64,000 bases of DNA from Argyresthia goedartella (Eukaryota; Arthropoda; Insecta; Lepidoptera; Argyresthiidae), in contig OX463835.1 of assembly GCA_949825045.1 (NCBI GenBank), forward strand, positions 21,097,201-21,161,200. The letters are read 5' to 3'. Position numbers and translations under genes: made by a program. The notes under the pieces were generated by a model that was not told the origin of the DNA, made no database searches, and was given only the letters and a program-made list of their open reading frames with translations. Below, in pieces: positions 20,131 through 30,628 of this stretch. Positions within the stretch are counted from its first letter, which is position 1. Every line of letters begins with the position of its first letter.

Positions 20131-21030
20131 AAGTATATTCTTTTAATTCTCTTATTTATCATAACAATGCTGGTAAAATAACAACTTATGGGCCAGTTAA
20201 TCAAAAAGTTTTGAATTACTATGAAACTATAACCGACACTACGATAAACTTTTTTTTAGAATACTTCTCCGTTTATAAATAATCAATAATTTTATTGTAT
20301 GCCTTTGGATACTGAAAGAGCGTTAGCTAAACAGTTATTTTAGATCGATCACAAAGCTTTATTTATATTTAAAATTAAACGGCCATACAATAAAATTAAC
20401 ATTTTCGTATAGTATAATTTATGTTCTATATGTAACTTGTATGTCTGTTCCGGGATTCCCTCGTAACTACTCAACGGCTGAACCGATTTTAATAAATTGT
20501 ACGTCATTCGTTTCGTCTTGATAGCGCGAATGTCACTGGGAATTACAGTAACATAAAATTTAAATTAAACAAAATGGCGGATTTTGTGCGCTTAAATGAG
20601 CGGGCTAAAAACATTTTCCAAAATCATAAATTAAAGTGAGTTAAATTTAAATGCAGGCGGGATTAAATTTTATTAGAGTGGGTTCCGCTTGCATTTTAAT
20701 TTTATTTAATTTAACAGTGTACTATAATAATTATATAGAATCTCAATAATTATGTTTAAGCCTTATCTCCTTGTGTTGCCATTACTAGCTATTTAATGTG
20801 CGTTATATATAATATAATTTACATTTATAGCTAGTTAGTTTTTTTACCATAATCCTGTGACAATAAAATATATACTTTTATGTTTTATTTAAAAATAACT
20901 TAGCTAAAACGTTAAGAGAATGGGTTATTAAAATGAAAAAAAATTAATAATAAATGCATTAAAAATTATTTATTATAAAAAATAAATGAAAAAAATTAGC
21001 CCATTAATGTCCTCAACGAGGGTAACTGGC
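20131..21030. other. AT-rich DNA with an old repeat
   Basis: A GTATGTCTGTTCCGGGATTC...AACGGCTGAACCGATTTTAA segment near 20,438-20,500 looks like part of a dispersed moth repeat. The rest is unassigned. No gene is seen. Confidence 0.35.
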
Positions 21031-21235
21031 CTTTAACCGGATACTAGTAAGATTAAGCCATACTCCACCACGCTGGCTCAGTGCGAGTTGATGGAGGGCT
21101 TTAAGAGTACCACGTAGCGATAGCACAGAGGAAGAAAGTACCCGGGACCTACAGCTTAACGCGTCATCTGAAAGACCTGGTCAGGATTTGAACCTGCATC
21201 TCCTGTGTGAGAAGCCAGCGTGAAAACCTGGCTCT
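21031..21235 (-). mobile_element. SINE family 4, tRNA-like, diverged
   Basis: CCACGCTGGCTCAGTGCGAG, then ATTTGAACCTGCATCTCCTG (box B like on the minus strand) and GAGAAGCCAGCGTGAAA. The same block recurs at 52,255-52,310 and 56,160-56,215. Confidence 0.55.
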
Positions 21236-21796
21236 TTTTGTGTATAAAAATATAATGTTTATATAAAATAAATTACGATAAGATAAGGTACGTTTATTTG
21301 TACTTTCTACAATTTCCTACATAAGCATAAAATACCTTTACGTCCATTTCGACAGCTTTAATTTTGTTGTGCAAATTGGAAATGTGCAAAATGGTTCATA
21401 ATGACAAATTCACATTTTTACCAATTTCCAATTCGACCACTTCCCTAATCGACCACTTCCCATTCCGACAACATTTTACCTATATTCAACCTCGTAGCGA
21501 GGCCCCATAGGTGTTGTTGAGTAACCAATTATATAACACATTTTAAAACTAACGCTAACCCGCATTTAATTATAGGAGGTAATACGAAATAGATTACGAA
21601 TCTGTTTTAAAGTAATTTAAGAATTCAGTTACCAAGTAATATTTGATCTTGAAAACGATATGTTTTATAATATATCTTAAATTTAAACTAAAATGACTAT
21701 GTCTTATCATCTTAATTACCTTATTTTTAATTAATCTTATTGGAAGACTTTCGTGATATTGTTATTCGCGATATTTCTTGGTTGTTCCTAAATCTA
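21236..21796. other. AT-rich DNA, no gene seen
   Basis: No feature can be supported here. Confidence 0.35.
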
Positions 21797-21919
21797 ATTA
21801 ACATTCATAGCCAAATTGATTTCAAAATAAAATGCCATTATTATTATAATATGTAAAAAACATTCATACCCAAATTAATTTCAAAATAAAATGCCATTAT
21901 TATTATAATATGTAAAAAA
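21797..21919. repeat. Two tandem copies of a 65 bp unit
   Basis: ACATTCATAGCCAAATTGAT... and ACATTCATACCCAAATTAAT... each continue TTTCAAAATAAAATGCCATT and end in a GTAAAAAA run. Two near-identical copies stand head to tail. Confidence 0.85.
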
Positions 21920-24110
21920 ATGCAACAACGTCAACATAAGAAACATTTTTTTTAATGGATGGTTTCATTTTAAAAGTACAGAAACGATAAAACACAAGCA
22001 TATCTCTAGAAAGTACATTACATAGCATTGTTATTCTATGAACTTGTTAGTGCCCTATTTTATGAATTGATGAAAGTGCAGCGCTCAATTAATACCAATT
22101 AGTGTTTAAAATGGTAAATCAAGAATCGCTACTTATAGAATTAGGTCTATATGTATAGACTATGCAAAAATAACATGACCGGCCTGTCCCCCACAGGCAA
22201 TACAATAAACGAAAAACCTACCTACCTCTATACACAAATCTTTCACTTTCATACCTTAAAAAAATATATTAATTTCTCACCTTATTTACTCCATCCTTCA
22301 TTCTTTGCCATTTATAAATTTTAATTAGATTGTAAAAACCAAGCTGCAATGAGTATTTGTGGTAGTCGAAGTGTCTAATATTTTTTTGCCAGACACATTT
22401 TCCGGAAATCCAGATTATGTCAGCGTCTAGCCTAGATCATTTATATTGTATCCTTTTGTCGTTCCTCAAAGCAGTTGCACGTGTTAGATCTCGACAGAGA
22501 CAGTATTCACTCGTTTTGGGGTAGATAACAAAGTGGCCAAAACCTAATATGGTTCTGAAACATATTTTCTGGTAGGCGGTTGGTCAAAACGTTAATTTCA
22601 AAATAAAAAGTGAGTTACTTTCTATAAGTATATTTTTACAAAATGTACTGGTTTAATTCGTGTAAAAAAAGAACGCGTTGACGTTACGTAAAACACGAGG
22701 GCAATGGTAATATTGCAAAAATTGGTTTTAAAAGTTGATCAGTATTTTTAATATTTACGATGGTAAATGATAAAATGATGCAAAAACCTTAATCAAGAAA
22801 TTAAAATTGAGGATTGGAAATGAGAAGTGTTGAACGTTAGCACTAAATGATATTTTCTCATTATGAGACTTGGATTACGCATGACATCACCAAATGCACA
22901 TAAACAGTAAAACGGTTCACAGTGTAAGTATAGACAAACTACATCTACAACTTATATATTTATAGTTAAATACATATATATATAATTTTTTTTTGTATTT
23001 ACAAAATGATTAAATTTACACGAAACACTGATCTATACACATACAAGGCATCTACGTATCTATAAATTACCGATTTAAAATTGAAAAATTTAGGGAGTCG
23101 ACTGCCAACATAATACTTCGTAATAATTGACTGGTAGGTTTAAAACAAAATAAATAAAGAAAAAGAAACACAAACAAAAAAACTGAACTTTAATATAATA
23201 TAATAAAAATATTTTTTCTTAAAAATGTTAAGTACAGTTTTTATATTATTTAGTGCATTTATCCATTATAGATTATTAAATTACAGTTATATTGTCTGTC
23301 ACACAGTATAGCGTTGCATTATACAACTTTTAAATGATTACATTTAGCAATTTAAACGATACTTAATGCTAAAAACTATACTATATGCTACATAACATTT
23401 TCTTACATTTCGATAAACATTTTTTAAAGAGATATGTTTTTATTATTATACTTATATTAATTAAATTAGGTTAATTCCTCTCATACTAATGAATTTGTAT
23501 ACTTAACATATAGAACTAAAAGCCACGTATTGAAATAAATATTGCATTTTTACAATAAGTCTGTATGTTTGTTGGTTATTTAGAAATATAATATGATTAT
23601 TTTATACCCCAATATTACTTACTTTACTCCAAAAGTAAAAACGCTACCAACATTTAAATAAAAATACGAATGTTTAGGATATAAGTTTTCGTAATGTGCA
23701 ACATAACTAAATGGATCTCGTTTAATAGTAACGATACCAGCCTGTTTTGGGTTTCTAGATTAGATAATAAAACGAAAAACGGGTTACTGTGATTATATGG
23801 GAATTGGTAGCATTCGTTCCCGACCACAAATCCGATTCCACTGCTCAGTGAACTAGCATTGCGGTACCATGGACGAATAAAACTAGAGGACAAACAACCG
23901 TAGTACTTTGAAGCGTAATTCGATTTTTAGTTTAAATGTATATTGCTAGACAGAGCTTCTAGTTCAAAAGTTCTTTCTAGTATATGTAGTATCGTGGTGG
24001 CGCGTTTAATTTGGGAAAGATGGCGGTATAAGCGTTAATTTCCTAAGAAGAAAAAAGGCTTACGCTTACGCCATCTCTGATTTTTCGTCGATATTGCTAT
24101 GGATTATACT
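21920..24110. other. Long AT-rich stretch without a convincing gene
   Basis: About 2.2 kb with no recognisable transposon. A minus-strand 79-codon ORF at 23,654-23,893 has an acceptor-like TTTGTCCTCTAG just upstream but no motif (see rejected list). Confidence 0.4.
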
Positions 24111-24126
24111 ACGCCGTCACCCTAAG

Positions 24127-24738
24127 CCTAACTGTTGGGAACTCTACTCTCGAAGTTGTTGACGAATATATATACCTGGGACAGGCAGTCCGATTAGGTA
24201 AGTCCAATTTTGAGAGAGAGGTCAGTAGACGGATCCAACTAGGTTGGGCAGCGTTCGGTAAATTACGCAACGTCTTCTCGTCTAAAATCCCTCAGTGCCT
24301 GAAGTACAATCAGTGTGTGTTGCCAGTGATGACGTACGGCTCTGAGACGTGGTGCTTCACAAAAGGACTTTTTCAGAGGCTCAATGTCGCGCAGCGCGAG
24401 CTATGGAAAGGGCTATGCTTGGTATTTCTCTACGAGATCGAGTCAGAAATGAGGAGATCCGTAGAAGAACCAAAGTTGCTGACATAGCCCGTAGGATAAG
24501 CAAGCTGAAGTGGCAATGGGCAGGCCACATAGCGCGAAGATCGGATGGCCGATGGGGCAAAAAGGTCCTTGAATGGAGACCACGTACTGGCAAGCGCAGT
24601 GTGGGTCGGCCACCTACGAAATGGACCGACGACCTGGTGAGGATCGCTGGATCTCGTTGGATGCAGGTGGCTACGGACCGGTCACGCTGGAGTGCGATTG
24701 GAGAGGCCTATGTTCAGCAGTGGACATTAACAGGCTGA
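24127..24738 (+). pseudogene. RTE-type LINE, C-terminal fragment
   Basis: The plus strand reads VVDEYIYLGQAV, LPVMTYGSETWCFTKGLF, and then, after a frameshift near 24,400, ERAMLGISLRDRVRNEEIRR, WQWAGHIARRSDGRWGKKVL, GRPPTKWTDDL and WSAIGEAYVQQW. This is the characteristic end of RTE-clade reverse transcriptases. It finishes in a TGATGAATGATGA tail. It is 5'-truncated and frameshifted, so dead. Confidence 0.85.
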
Positions 24739-24997
24739 AATGATGAATGATGACCCTAAGCACCCAGCATCTATTGCATGGTACAATGACATCTAGAAAT
24801 AATACAGGATTTTAGCTTTCTAGCAGGGTACGTTTTTTTGTATGACGTTGTCAGTCTTATTCATCCATGGCGGTACTCAAGATGGCATCTACTCCAGTAA
24901 GCATTGACTCAACCAGTCTTCAGTGCTCGCCAGCTCGAGTGACATAAGTACTCCCAATTTTCAAAACTATGACAAATATTTGGCTAGATTCTCTAAA

Positions 24998-25420
24998 TTT
25001 TTACCCGACTGCGCCAGAAGGAGGGTTATGTTTTTCCAGTGTATGTATGTATATATATTTGGCACGCTCTGTAGCCTAAATGCCTCTGCTACATCGATTT
25101 TATCGATAACTGTCACACAACACAACAAAGGGCTTGTTTTTAGTCCGTATACCACACGAGGCGATCCCGCTCAATGTGTAGGGACCCGGACTTAACAGGG
25201 AGGTCTGACTCCAGGGCATGGGTAATTCCATTTTTTCCGTCTCCAAAAAATGACGGCGTAATGGAATTTAGCTTGAGAGGTGTTGTTAGTTTCGCCTCAA
25301 CTGTGAGAGTGTCACTGGGTATATCACAATTTGAAAAATAAAATGGCCAATTTTTTGCGACATATTATGTCTTATTTTTTGCTGAAAAATTGATAACGCA
25401 GTCGGGTTATTTGTTTTTAT
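24998..25420 (+). repeat. Dispersed repeat V with nested repeat W
   Basis: TTACCCGACTGCGCCAGAAG, GTATGTATG units and GGCACGCTCTGTAGCCTAAA match the repeat at 60,190-60,440. Between about 25,108 and 25,255 it is interrupted by part of repeat W (TTAGTCCGTATACCACACGA, GGGACCCGGAC, GGTAATTCCA), after which V resumes with TTTAGCTTGAGAGG. Confidence 0.6.
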
Positions 25421-25671
25421 AATAATTCCACTTGTTACTAACTGACTTATTGGCCATACATCTCAAATTCTCATAATGGCCGATAATTTTGGTATGTTGA
25501 CAGTTTTTCAATACGCCATTATGACACTGTCTCATGTTAGTACCTAAGTGAGTCGTCGAGCGGCTAATAGAATTCGCTGTTGTTTTGCCTAGGACGTTTA
25601 CACCCGCCTTATGACTCAAAGTTGATACAGCGAGTAGGAAAACTGGGTTCGATTTGTCAATTTGGCTTTGG

Positions 25672-25677
25672 TTTATT
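25672..25677 (-). terminator. Candidate poly(A) signal of the cysteine-rich gene
   Basis: TTTATT on the plus strand reads AATAAA on the minus strand, about 105 bp downstream of the stop codon at 25,782. It is a plausible 3' end for the gene. The 3' UTR would be 25,650-25,781. Confidence 0.4.
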
Positions 25678-25781
25678 ACATACCTATCTGCGCAAACGAT
25701 GGCTGGCTAAAAATTTCAATGGCAGTACGGCGAAAACTTCAACTATTAAACAACGTCTAGCAATTTTTCGTTGTGCTCCTC

Positions 25782-25954
25782 CTACTGGAAGGGCGTCCGG
25801 TCGCAGTTGCAAGCCGCGCCGCCCTGGCCCTGCCTGCACTGCACGTTGCACCAGGCCGACCAACCCTCAGTGCTTACCAGCACTCTTGACGTGAGCGCAC
25901 CAAGCACGCTCACCTCCGCTGCTGGAGTGGTAGTGGTGTCGCAGGCTGGGCATC
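25782..25954 (-). CDS. Cysteine-rich secreted protein gene, terminal coding exon (exon 3)
   Basis: The exon follows a strong acceptor (CCATTTTCCCAG) and ends in TAG at 25,782. It encodes 56 residues plus the split glycine: CPACDTTTTPAAEVSVLGAL, then TSRVLVSTEGW, then SAWCNVQCRQGQGGAACNCD and RTPFQ. It supplies the last two cysteines of module 2 (CPAC) and all of module 3 (C-x3-C-x8-C-x-C). It joins exon 2 in phase 1 with the frame kept (G/GA gives glycine). GC content and codon choice are clearly more gene-like than the surrounding repeats. I do not recognise the family. The overlapping plus-strand ORFs here are antisense shadows. Confidence 0.75.
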
Positions 25955-25994
25955 CTGGGAAAATGGACTGGATTAGCTTCTTTTACTACAGAAT

Positions 25995-26290
25995 TATCTT
26001 GCAGTCAATGTCAAGGTCTGAGCCAAGACCAGGTCAGAGTCATGTCAAGGTCAGAGTCAAGTCAATATCAGAGTCAAGTCCAGGTCAGAGACAAGTTTAG
26101 GTCAGAGACTTGTTAAGGTCAGAGTCAAACAGAGTCAAGTTCAGGTCAGAGTTATGGTCAAATTCGTCATGTCAAAGCTAGAGTCATGTCAAGGTCAGAG
26201 GCAGGCCGATGTAAGAGTCAAGTCATTGTCAGAGTCAAGTCAAGGTGAGAGTCAATGTCAAGGTTACAGCAGAGTCAGTGTCATGATCAA
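25995..26290. repeat. AGGTCA/GAGTCA minisatellite in intron 2
   Basis: An irregular tandem repeat of 12-18 bp built on AAGGTCAGAGTCA, covering most of the 500 bp intron 2 of the cysteine-rich gene. At least seven exact AGGTCA hexamers lie between 26,030 and 26,205. Units vary in length and sequence, so the array is old or evolving fast. Confidence 0.8.
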
Positions 26291-26454
26291 GTTTATCTAA
26301 CCTCCAAAGAGGAATCAATGGGAGGTCCAAAGGTTGAATCCGCAGCTAAACGGACTGAGTGTATTCCCAATCGACGTTCAGTCACGTTACCTCAATTTTT
26401 GGTCGATTTGAGTTACTGATTAAGAGCTCAGGGTCACGCATAAGGTTATCTCAC

Positions 26455-26562
26455 CTCCCAGCACAAAGCGGTCGGACGCACAGAACGCGCTGCAGACGGC
26501 AGCCCAGTCAACATGGTCTAGCGAGCCGAGAGCTTGAGCGCCGCAGGTGCAAAGAGGGTCTC
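26455..26562 (-). CDS. Cysteine-rich secreted protein gene, exon 2
   Basis: A 108 bp exon between a strong acceptor (TTATTATTCCCCAG) and a strong donor (GAG/GTGAGA). Both boundaries are phase 1, so the exon is symmetric. It encodes GDPLCTCGAQALGSLDHVDW then AAVCSAFCASDRFVLG: the last two cysteines of module 1 (CTC) and the first two of module 2 (C-x3-C). It joins exon 1 at Y-A-G and exon 3 at G-CPAC. Three independent signs agree: splice sites, kept frame on both sides, and continued cysteine spacing. The product would be extracellular or in the secretory path if exon 1 is correct. Confidence 0.75.
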
Positions 26563-26610
26563 CTGGGGAATAATAACATTGTTTGATGACGTGTTTTTTT
26601 TTTAAATAAC

Positions 26611-26850
26611 ATTGGGCACTATTTACACACATTGATCTAGCCCCAAACTAGGATTCCCTGTATCTTGGGTACTAGACAACGATAAACGTACTTATATAGA
26701 TAAATATTATACTTAGATAGATAAACAACCATGACTAGGGTACAACCATCCGTTCTCGTCAAACAAATATTTGCCCCCACCGGGACTCGAACCCGGGACC
26801 CTTGGCTTCATAGGTAGGGTCACTGCCGACTCGGCCATTCGGGTCGTCAT
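26611..26850 (-). mobile_element. tRNA-derived SINE, family 1
   Basis: On the minus strand it reads GACGACCCGAATGGCCGAGT, box A (TGGCCGAGTCGG), box B (GGTTCGAGTCC), GGGGGCAAATATTTG, then a body ending GTGTAAATAGTGCCCA. RNA polymerase III would start at the head. Five further copies lie at 32.5, 41.2, 41.6, 47.0 and 59.1 kb. It lies in intron 1 of the cysteine-rich gene, just upstream of exon 2. Confidence 0.85.
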
Positions 26851-26914
26851 GTGGACATAGTAAGAGATGACGACAACAATAAATGATGAGGACGGTTTAG
26901 TCAAAATGGAGACT

Positions 26915-27260
26915 TTAGGGCTCCCCGAAGGGACTTATGCCCGATTTCACCAACAGTTAAGGGACACTTAGCTCTTTTTCTTAGCTGTCTAGCGATTGTT
27001 TCCGTGGCCGGACTCTTATATTTAGGGGGTCCCCAAGAAGCCTAGATGACCCTTACACTTAGGGCGTCTCGAAACAGGCGCTAGGTGGCCCCTGAGAGAA
27101 ATAAAGTGTCACTTAAAAGATAGGGATCGTCGGTGAAATCGGCCATAAGCCTCCGCTGTCCAACCGTCCGTCCGTCAGATGCTACGTCAGGGCTGATCTC
27201 ATGAACCATATAAGCAGAGAGTTCAAATTTACACAGAATGTGTATTTTGTCAAATAATAA
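26915..27260 (+). repeat. GGTTCCGTAC-family repeat with nested MITE
   Basis: Outer pieces (TTTAGGGCTCCCCGAAGGGA on the left; TAAGCCTCCGCTGTCC, CCGTCCGTCCGTC and AGCAGAGAGTTCAAATTTAC on the right) belong to the GGTTCCGTAC family. The middle, 26,938-27,145, is a separate element (next entry). Confidence 0.65.
26938..27145. repeat. MITE with GGCCGATTTCACC ends nested in another repeat
   Basis: TGCCCGATTTCACCAACAG on the left is mirrored by GTCGGTGAAATCGGCCA on the right, and TA flanks both ends. About 208 bp, non-coding. It interrupts a GGTTCCGTAC-family copy and is therefore younger than it. Confidence 0.7.
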
Positions 27261-27363
27261 TTAAACACGCAATGTAAATTGTACGGTGCACTGCCACCGT
27301 AGCAAAGTTATAATTGAGGTCACGTGGGTTGCCTGCTATACTTTTTTTTATTTTTTATATAGC

Positions 27364-27672
27364 CTAAATGGTGTTCCACTGCTGGGCAAAGGCCTCACCG
27401 GGTCGAGCCCACACATCTCTATCTGAAGCTTTATCTGTCCATCTTGGAAGGAACCTATCCAGGTCATCCTTCCATCTCCTTCTGGGCCTGCCCCCATGCC
27501 GGAATCCGTCTGTAGGCATCCATTCAGTGGCTGATTTCGCCCATTTGTCCGGATGCATTCGACAGATATGTCCAGCCCAGGTCCGTTTCAGTTTGGCGGT
27601 CTGCGTGCGCACGTCAACAATGCCAGTTTTGGAGCGCAGTATAGTGTTCCTAACGCGGTACCTATCAACCAT
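27364..27672 (-). pseudogene. RTE-type LINE, C-terminal fragment (second family)
   Basis: The minus strand encodes RVRNTILRSKTGIVDVRTQT, LKRTWAGHICRM, KWAKSATEWMP, GRPRRRWKDDLD and GEAFAQQWN, again the end of an RTE reverse transcriptase, but of a different family from 24.1-24.7 kb. The frame is open, but only about 100 codons survive 5' truncation. Confidence 0.85.
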
Positions 27673-27854
27673 TAATTATTACCAGTTCACGTACGGACAG
27701 CAAGCACACATGGCTCATATCAATCCTAATATAATTAATAATATATAACAATAATTGTTCTTTATCAATACGAGACTTTTATACATAATCAAATTTATCA
27801 TTTATCAAGTAATATCAAGACTGCACGGCCCGAAGCCGTACATAAATCTGGCTG

Positions 27855-28098
27855 GTATTTAATCACACATCAAAAATACTGATTTTCGCAGCAAAAAAGG
27901 GTCAGCAAAAACAAAATATTTAATGAGTACTTAAGTTTATGTTTTAAGTTTATGTTGTTGTTCTTATATGTTGAACTTAACACGAAGGATTAAGGGGGCT
28001 TCGCTCCGCTCACCCCCTTCACCCTTCACCTAAGCTACCGCAGCAAATATAAGGGATATTTGCTGTGCAAATCAGTATTTTTGATGTGCAGTTTAATA
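27855..28098 (-). repeat. MITE shell 2 with shared core, fuller copy
   Basis: Ends ATTTAATCACACATCAAAAA and TTTTTGATGTGCAGTTTAAT are inverted copies. The shared core lies inside at about 27,945-28,077 on the minus strand with its hairpin (GGGGGCTTCGCTCCGCTCAC) intact. Sister of 19,200-19,430. Confidence 0.75.
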
Positions 28099-28225
28099 TT
28101 TCCCCATAAATATTAAAAGGACTCCCCATGCAAAAGACGATTTTTTGCGTTTTACTTGTACGATGGTACGAACGGAAGCCATCGTGTGTGAGTCTGACAC
28201 GCTCTTGACTGATTTTTATTATTAT
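28099..28225 (+). repeat. GGTTCCGTAC-family 3' end
   Basis: GGACTCCCCATGCAAAAGAC, GATGGTACGAACGGAAGCC and a GTGTGTGAGTCTGACACGCT tail match the right end of the family. The left end has been replaced by the MITE just before it. Confidence 0.6.
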
Positions 28226-29479
28226 GAAGTGCGCAAACGCTTATGATTCGAATGATATTTCACTAATTACCATCGTAGATACATTACATCGTCTGCGTAA
28301 CTCGCGTACGAACTAGGACGTTGTTTTGACGCTCCGTAATTTTTATTTATAGAATGCGTTAAAAGTGATTGGACAAAGCAAAAATTATGTTTCACGTGTA
28401 AGCCACAGTTCTAGCTAAAATTTAGTGGCAACCGTATTGTAATACAATTACGGGATCTAGATATTATTAACAGAAGCATCTTCGTCGTTAAAACTTGGAC
28501 GGTTAGTTCTGACCTGCGAGCACCGGGGAAAGGTCCTCTCCATCCGATTATCCAGACGATGATGACAAGGGAAGAGAGTGGACCGTGGTCCAGAAAAAAC
28601 GAACACCCAGGACCTCGAGACATCACCCCCTCGTAGTCGGAGCAGGAGTAGAAGACGACGACATACAGACAGAAGTAAGATTGTGGTACATACAGGCTTG
28701 TTTATTTGCAAGTAAGAACAGGTTTTGCAGGTACTTTGCAGGTACCTCCTGAAAACTGCTGGCAACAATAACAGCACGGTTGAAAGACGCCAGGTCAAAA
28801 ATCAAAAGTGATAAGGATGCGGAGTTTGTTGTAGGGTTAGAAGAGAATTTGTTGTCTATATTTGATAATCCCTCTGCGTGACCACCCAGAAACACCTTTT
28901 CAAAAGGCTGTGTCATAGGTGTCTCACTCTACAGTTTAGGTACGTTCGACCGGCCAACCCGACCGACGGAAATTCAGTTATGATGCCTGCCGCTCGCTTG
29001 GCTCGCATCGCGTCGCGCGCTAGCCGCTCTTCATAAGCAACTTTTCTGTGATTTTTGCAACAGCAATGACTTAAGTACTTACCTAACATTTTAGGGTGTT
29101 TAAAGGAATTGTCCACAAATAAAATTCGATTCCTTTTCAATTGAATACCTTTTTGTTTACCTAAAAGTAAACACTTTAGACCCAGTATAAAACAAATTAC
29201 AATTACGTAAGTAAGAAGGTAGGTACCTACCTAGCCTGAGAATTTGCCAATAGCCTGAATAAGTACTAATAACACCTCTCTTACACAGAGTGGACTAAAA
29301 TTCACAAACACAAATGAGGTTAGAGCCCCCATAAATGACCCAAATATAGAGTAGTTTAGGATAAGGATAGGTTTTAAAATTTATATATAACCACCTCTTA
29401 GTAGCGGGGGCTATCTGCCCCCCTGACATGCCGCTATCATGCCCGCTGACTATGAGCTGATGTCCGCTCGTAAAGTCGG
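28226..29479. other. Intron DNA with weak exon-like ORF pieces
   Basis: Plus-strand frames between 28,480 and 28,900 contain SDYPDDDDKGREWTVVQKKR, an arginine/serine-rich segment ending at AGAA/GTAAGA, and RLKDARSKIKSDKDAEFVVG. EWTVVQKKR resembles the EWTLVQSKRKK of LINE-A ORF1, so a dead retrotransposon ORF1 is possible. Frames are broken and no family can be named. The rest is unassigned. Confidence 0.3.
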
Positions 29480-29745
29480 GTAAGCAGGCAAACTCCTCCC
29501 ATATATATCATATACACATATATATCGCCCAAAAGGGCAAATTGCAGGTAGAAAGCTTTCAGCATATACCGAGGCCATGGCTCACAGTAAAGTCTTAGAC
29601 AGATAACTGCAAACATAAAAGGGTTGTTCTTAGTCCGTATAGCACACGAGCTGATGCCCGCTCAATATGTGGGGACCCGGACATAGCAGGGAGGTCTGAC
29701 TCCTGGGCATGGGTAATTCCATTTTGTTCCCCTCCAACAAAATAA
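29480..29745 (+). repeat. Dispersed repeat W
   Basis: CGCCCAAAAGGGCAAATTGC, GTCTTAGACAGATAACTGCA, TTAGTCCGTATAGCACACGA, GGGGACCCGGACATAGCAGG and GGGCATGGGTAATTCCATTT form a block found inverted at 54,165-54,413 and in part at 25,108-25,255. Non-coding, probably SINE-like. Confidence 0.65.
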
Positions 29746-29884
29746 AATAAAATAAAAAAAACAAGGTAACCGAGTTGTTTCTTGCACGCACCCGCCTACA
29801 ACGGGGCCTCACCAACAACACCCACCACGCCAAAATAATGAAAACAGGAAACGTGAAATCTAGGTTTACGAACTAAAACAACGC

Positions 29885-30264
29885 AGTTGTTATCATTAAT
29901 CGAGTCTTCAGGGTCGGACTTATTTGCCATAACCGAAACTATGGATGCAACAAATCGATCAACAATAGTGAGTTAGTTCCACCGGATTATCAAATACTGC
30001 GTTGCGCCCGCGCAGACGCGTGGAGACAAGGCGGTGCGTTGTTAGTGACCACACAGCGGTTCGAGTTGCGGCAAGTAAGTATTATAGATATTAACATAGA
30101 TAGCCGGGAATTTGAACTAGTTTGCGCTACCGTTTACCTACGAGATAGATTTTTGTTTGCATGTCGCGTGGTGTATGTACCTCCAAGTACGAATGAAGAT
30201 CAATACATTCTTATGTTCAACTGTTTCGAGAAAATATTTGTTAGATGCCAAGGAAATGTTATTT
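29885..30264 (+). pseudogene. LINE endonuclease-domain fragment
   Basis: The plus strand reads LFAITET (catalytic Glu region), then after a frameshift NSELVPPDYQILRCARADAW, RQGGALLVTTQRFELRQV, FELVCATVYLRDRFLFACRV and VYVPPSTNEDQY. These are APE-type endonuclease motifs of a Jockey-group LINE. The GDFN motif should follow, but a MITE begins at 30,265 instead. It is a dead fragment. Confidence 0.75.
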
Positions 30265-30628
30265 TATCTACACTCGTATCATAAACCCTCTTTACTGCGT
30301 CTAAAAACCGCACGTTCACACCAGAATAATGATTTGGTAAAAACTCATTTATTATCTGAAAATTTGTACATTATGATCATAATGTACAAAAATTTGTCAA
30401 ACTATGACATTCAAATTTCGAACGTCGACGCCCGCCTGCGTGCCGCCCCTAGTTTGTCTGTGAAATTAGTACTACAGAACAAGCTAAACAACTGCTGAGC
30501 AATGATCAATGCCACAATGCCGGTCAAACATGCGGTTCCTGAACACATCAAAGAGAGCTCATGATATGTGTGTAGATAAACTAGTGTATGTAACTGTAAA
30601 TATTTAGGCACTAAAACTCTCGAATGAT
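30265..30628. repeat. MITE Y (TATCTACAC..GTATCATA ends), copy 1
   Basis: TATCTACACTCGTATCATA at 30,265 is mirrored by TGATATGTGTGTAGATA ending at 30,578, and a shared tail continues to about 30,628. A sister copy is at 47,771-48,137. It interrupts a LINE endonuclease fragment. ORFs in it are not conserved as protein. Confidence 0.75.

Noticed and set aside
23654..23893. Minus-strand 79-codon ORF with an acceptor-like sequence upstream
   Set aside because: No motif, no partner exon, AT-rich codons, and the C-terminal half is low-complexity. Too weak to call.
25580..26100. Plus-strand ORFs of 104 and 109 codons
   Set aside because: Antisense to exon 3 of the cysteine-rich gene, which has better splice sites, stop and cysteine pattern.
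25995..26290. CRISPR-like spaced repeats
   Set aside because: Units are irregular, there are no unique spacers of constant length, and the sequence is eukaryotic; it is a minisatellite.
28480..28900. Arginine/serine-rich plus-strand exon with donor AGAA/GTAAGA
   Set aside because: Frames are broken within 60 codons; the EWTVVQKKR segment recalls a retrotransposon ORF1, so only a weak note is kept.
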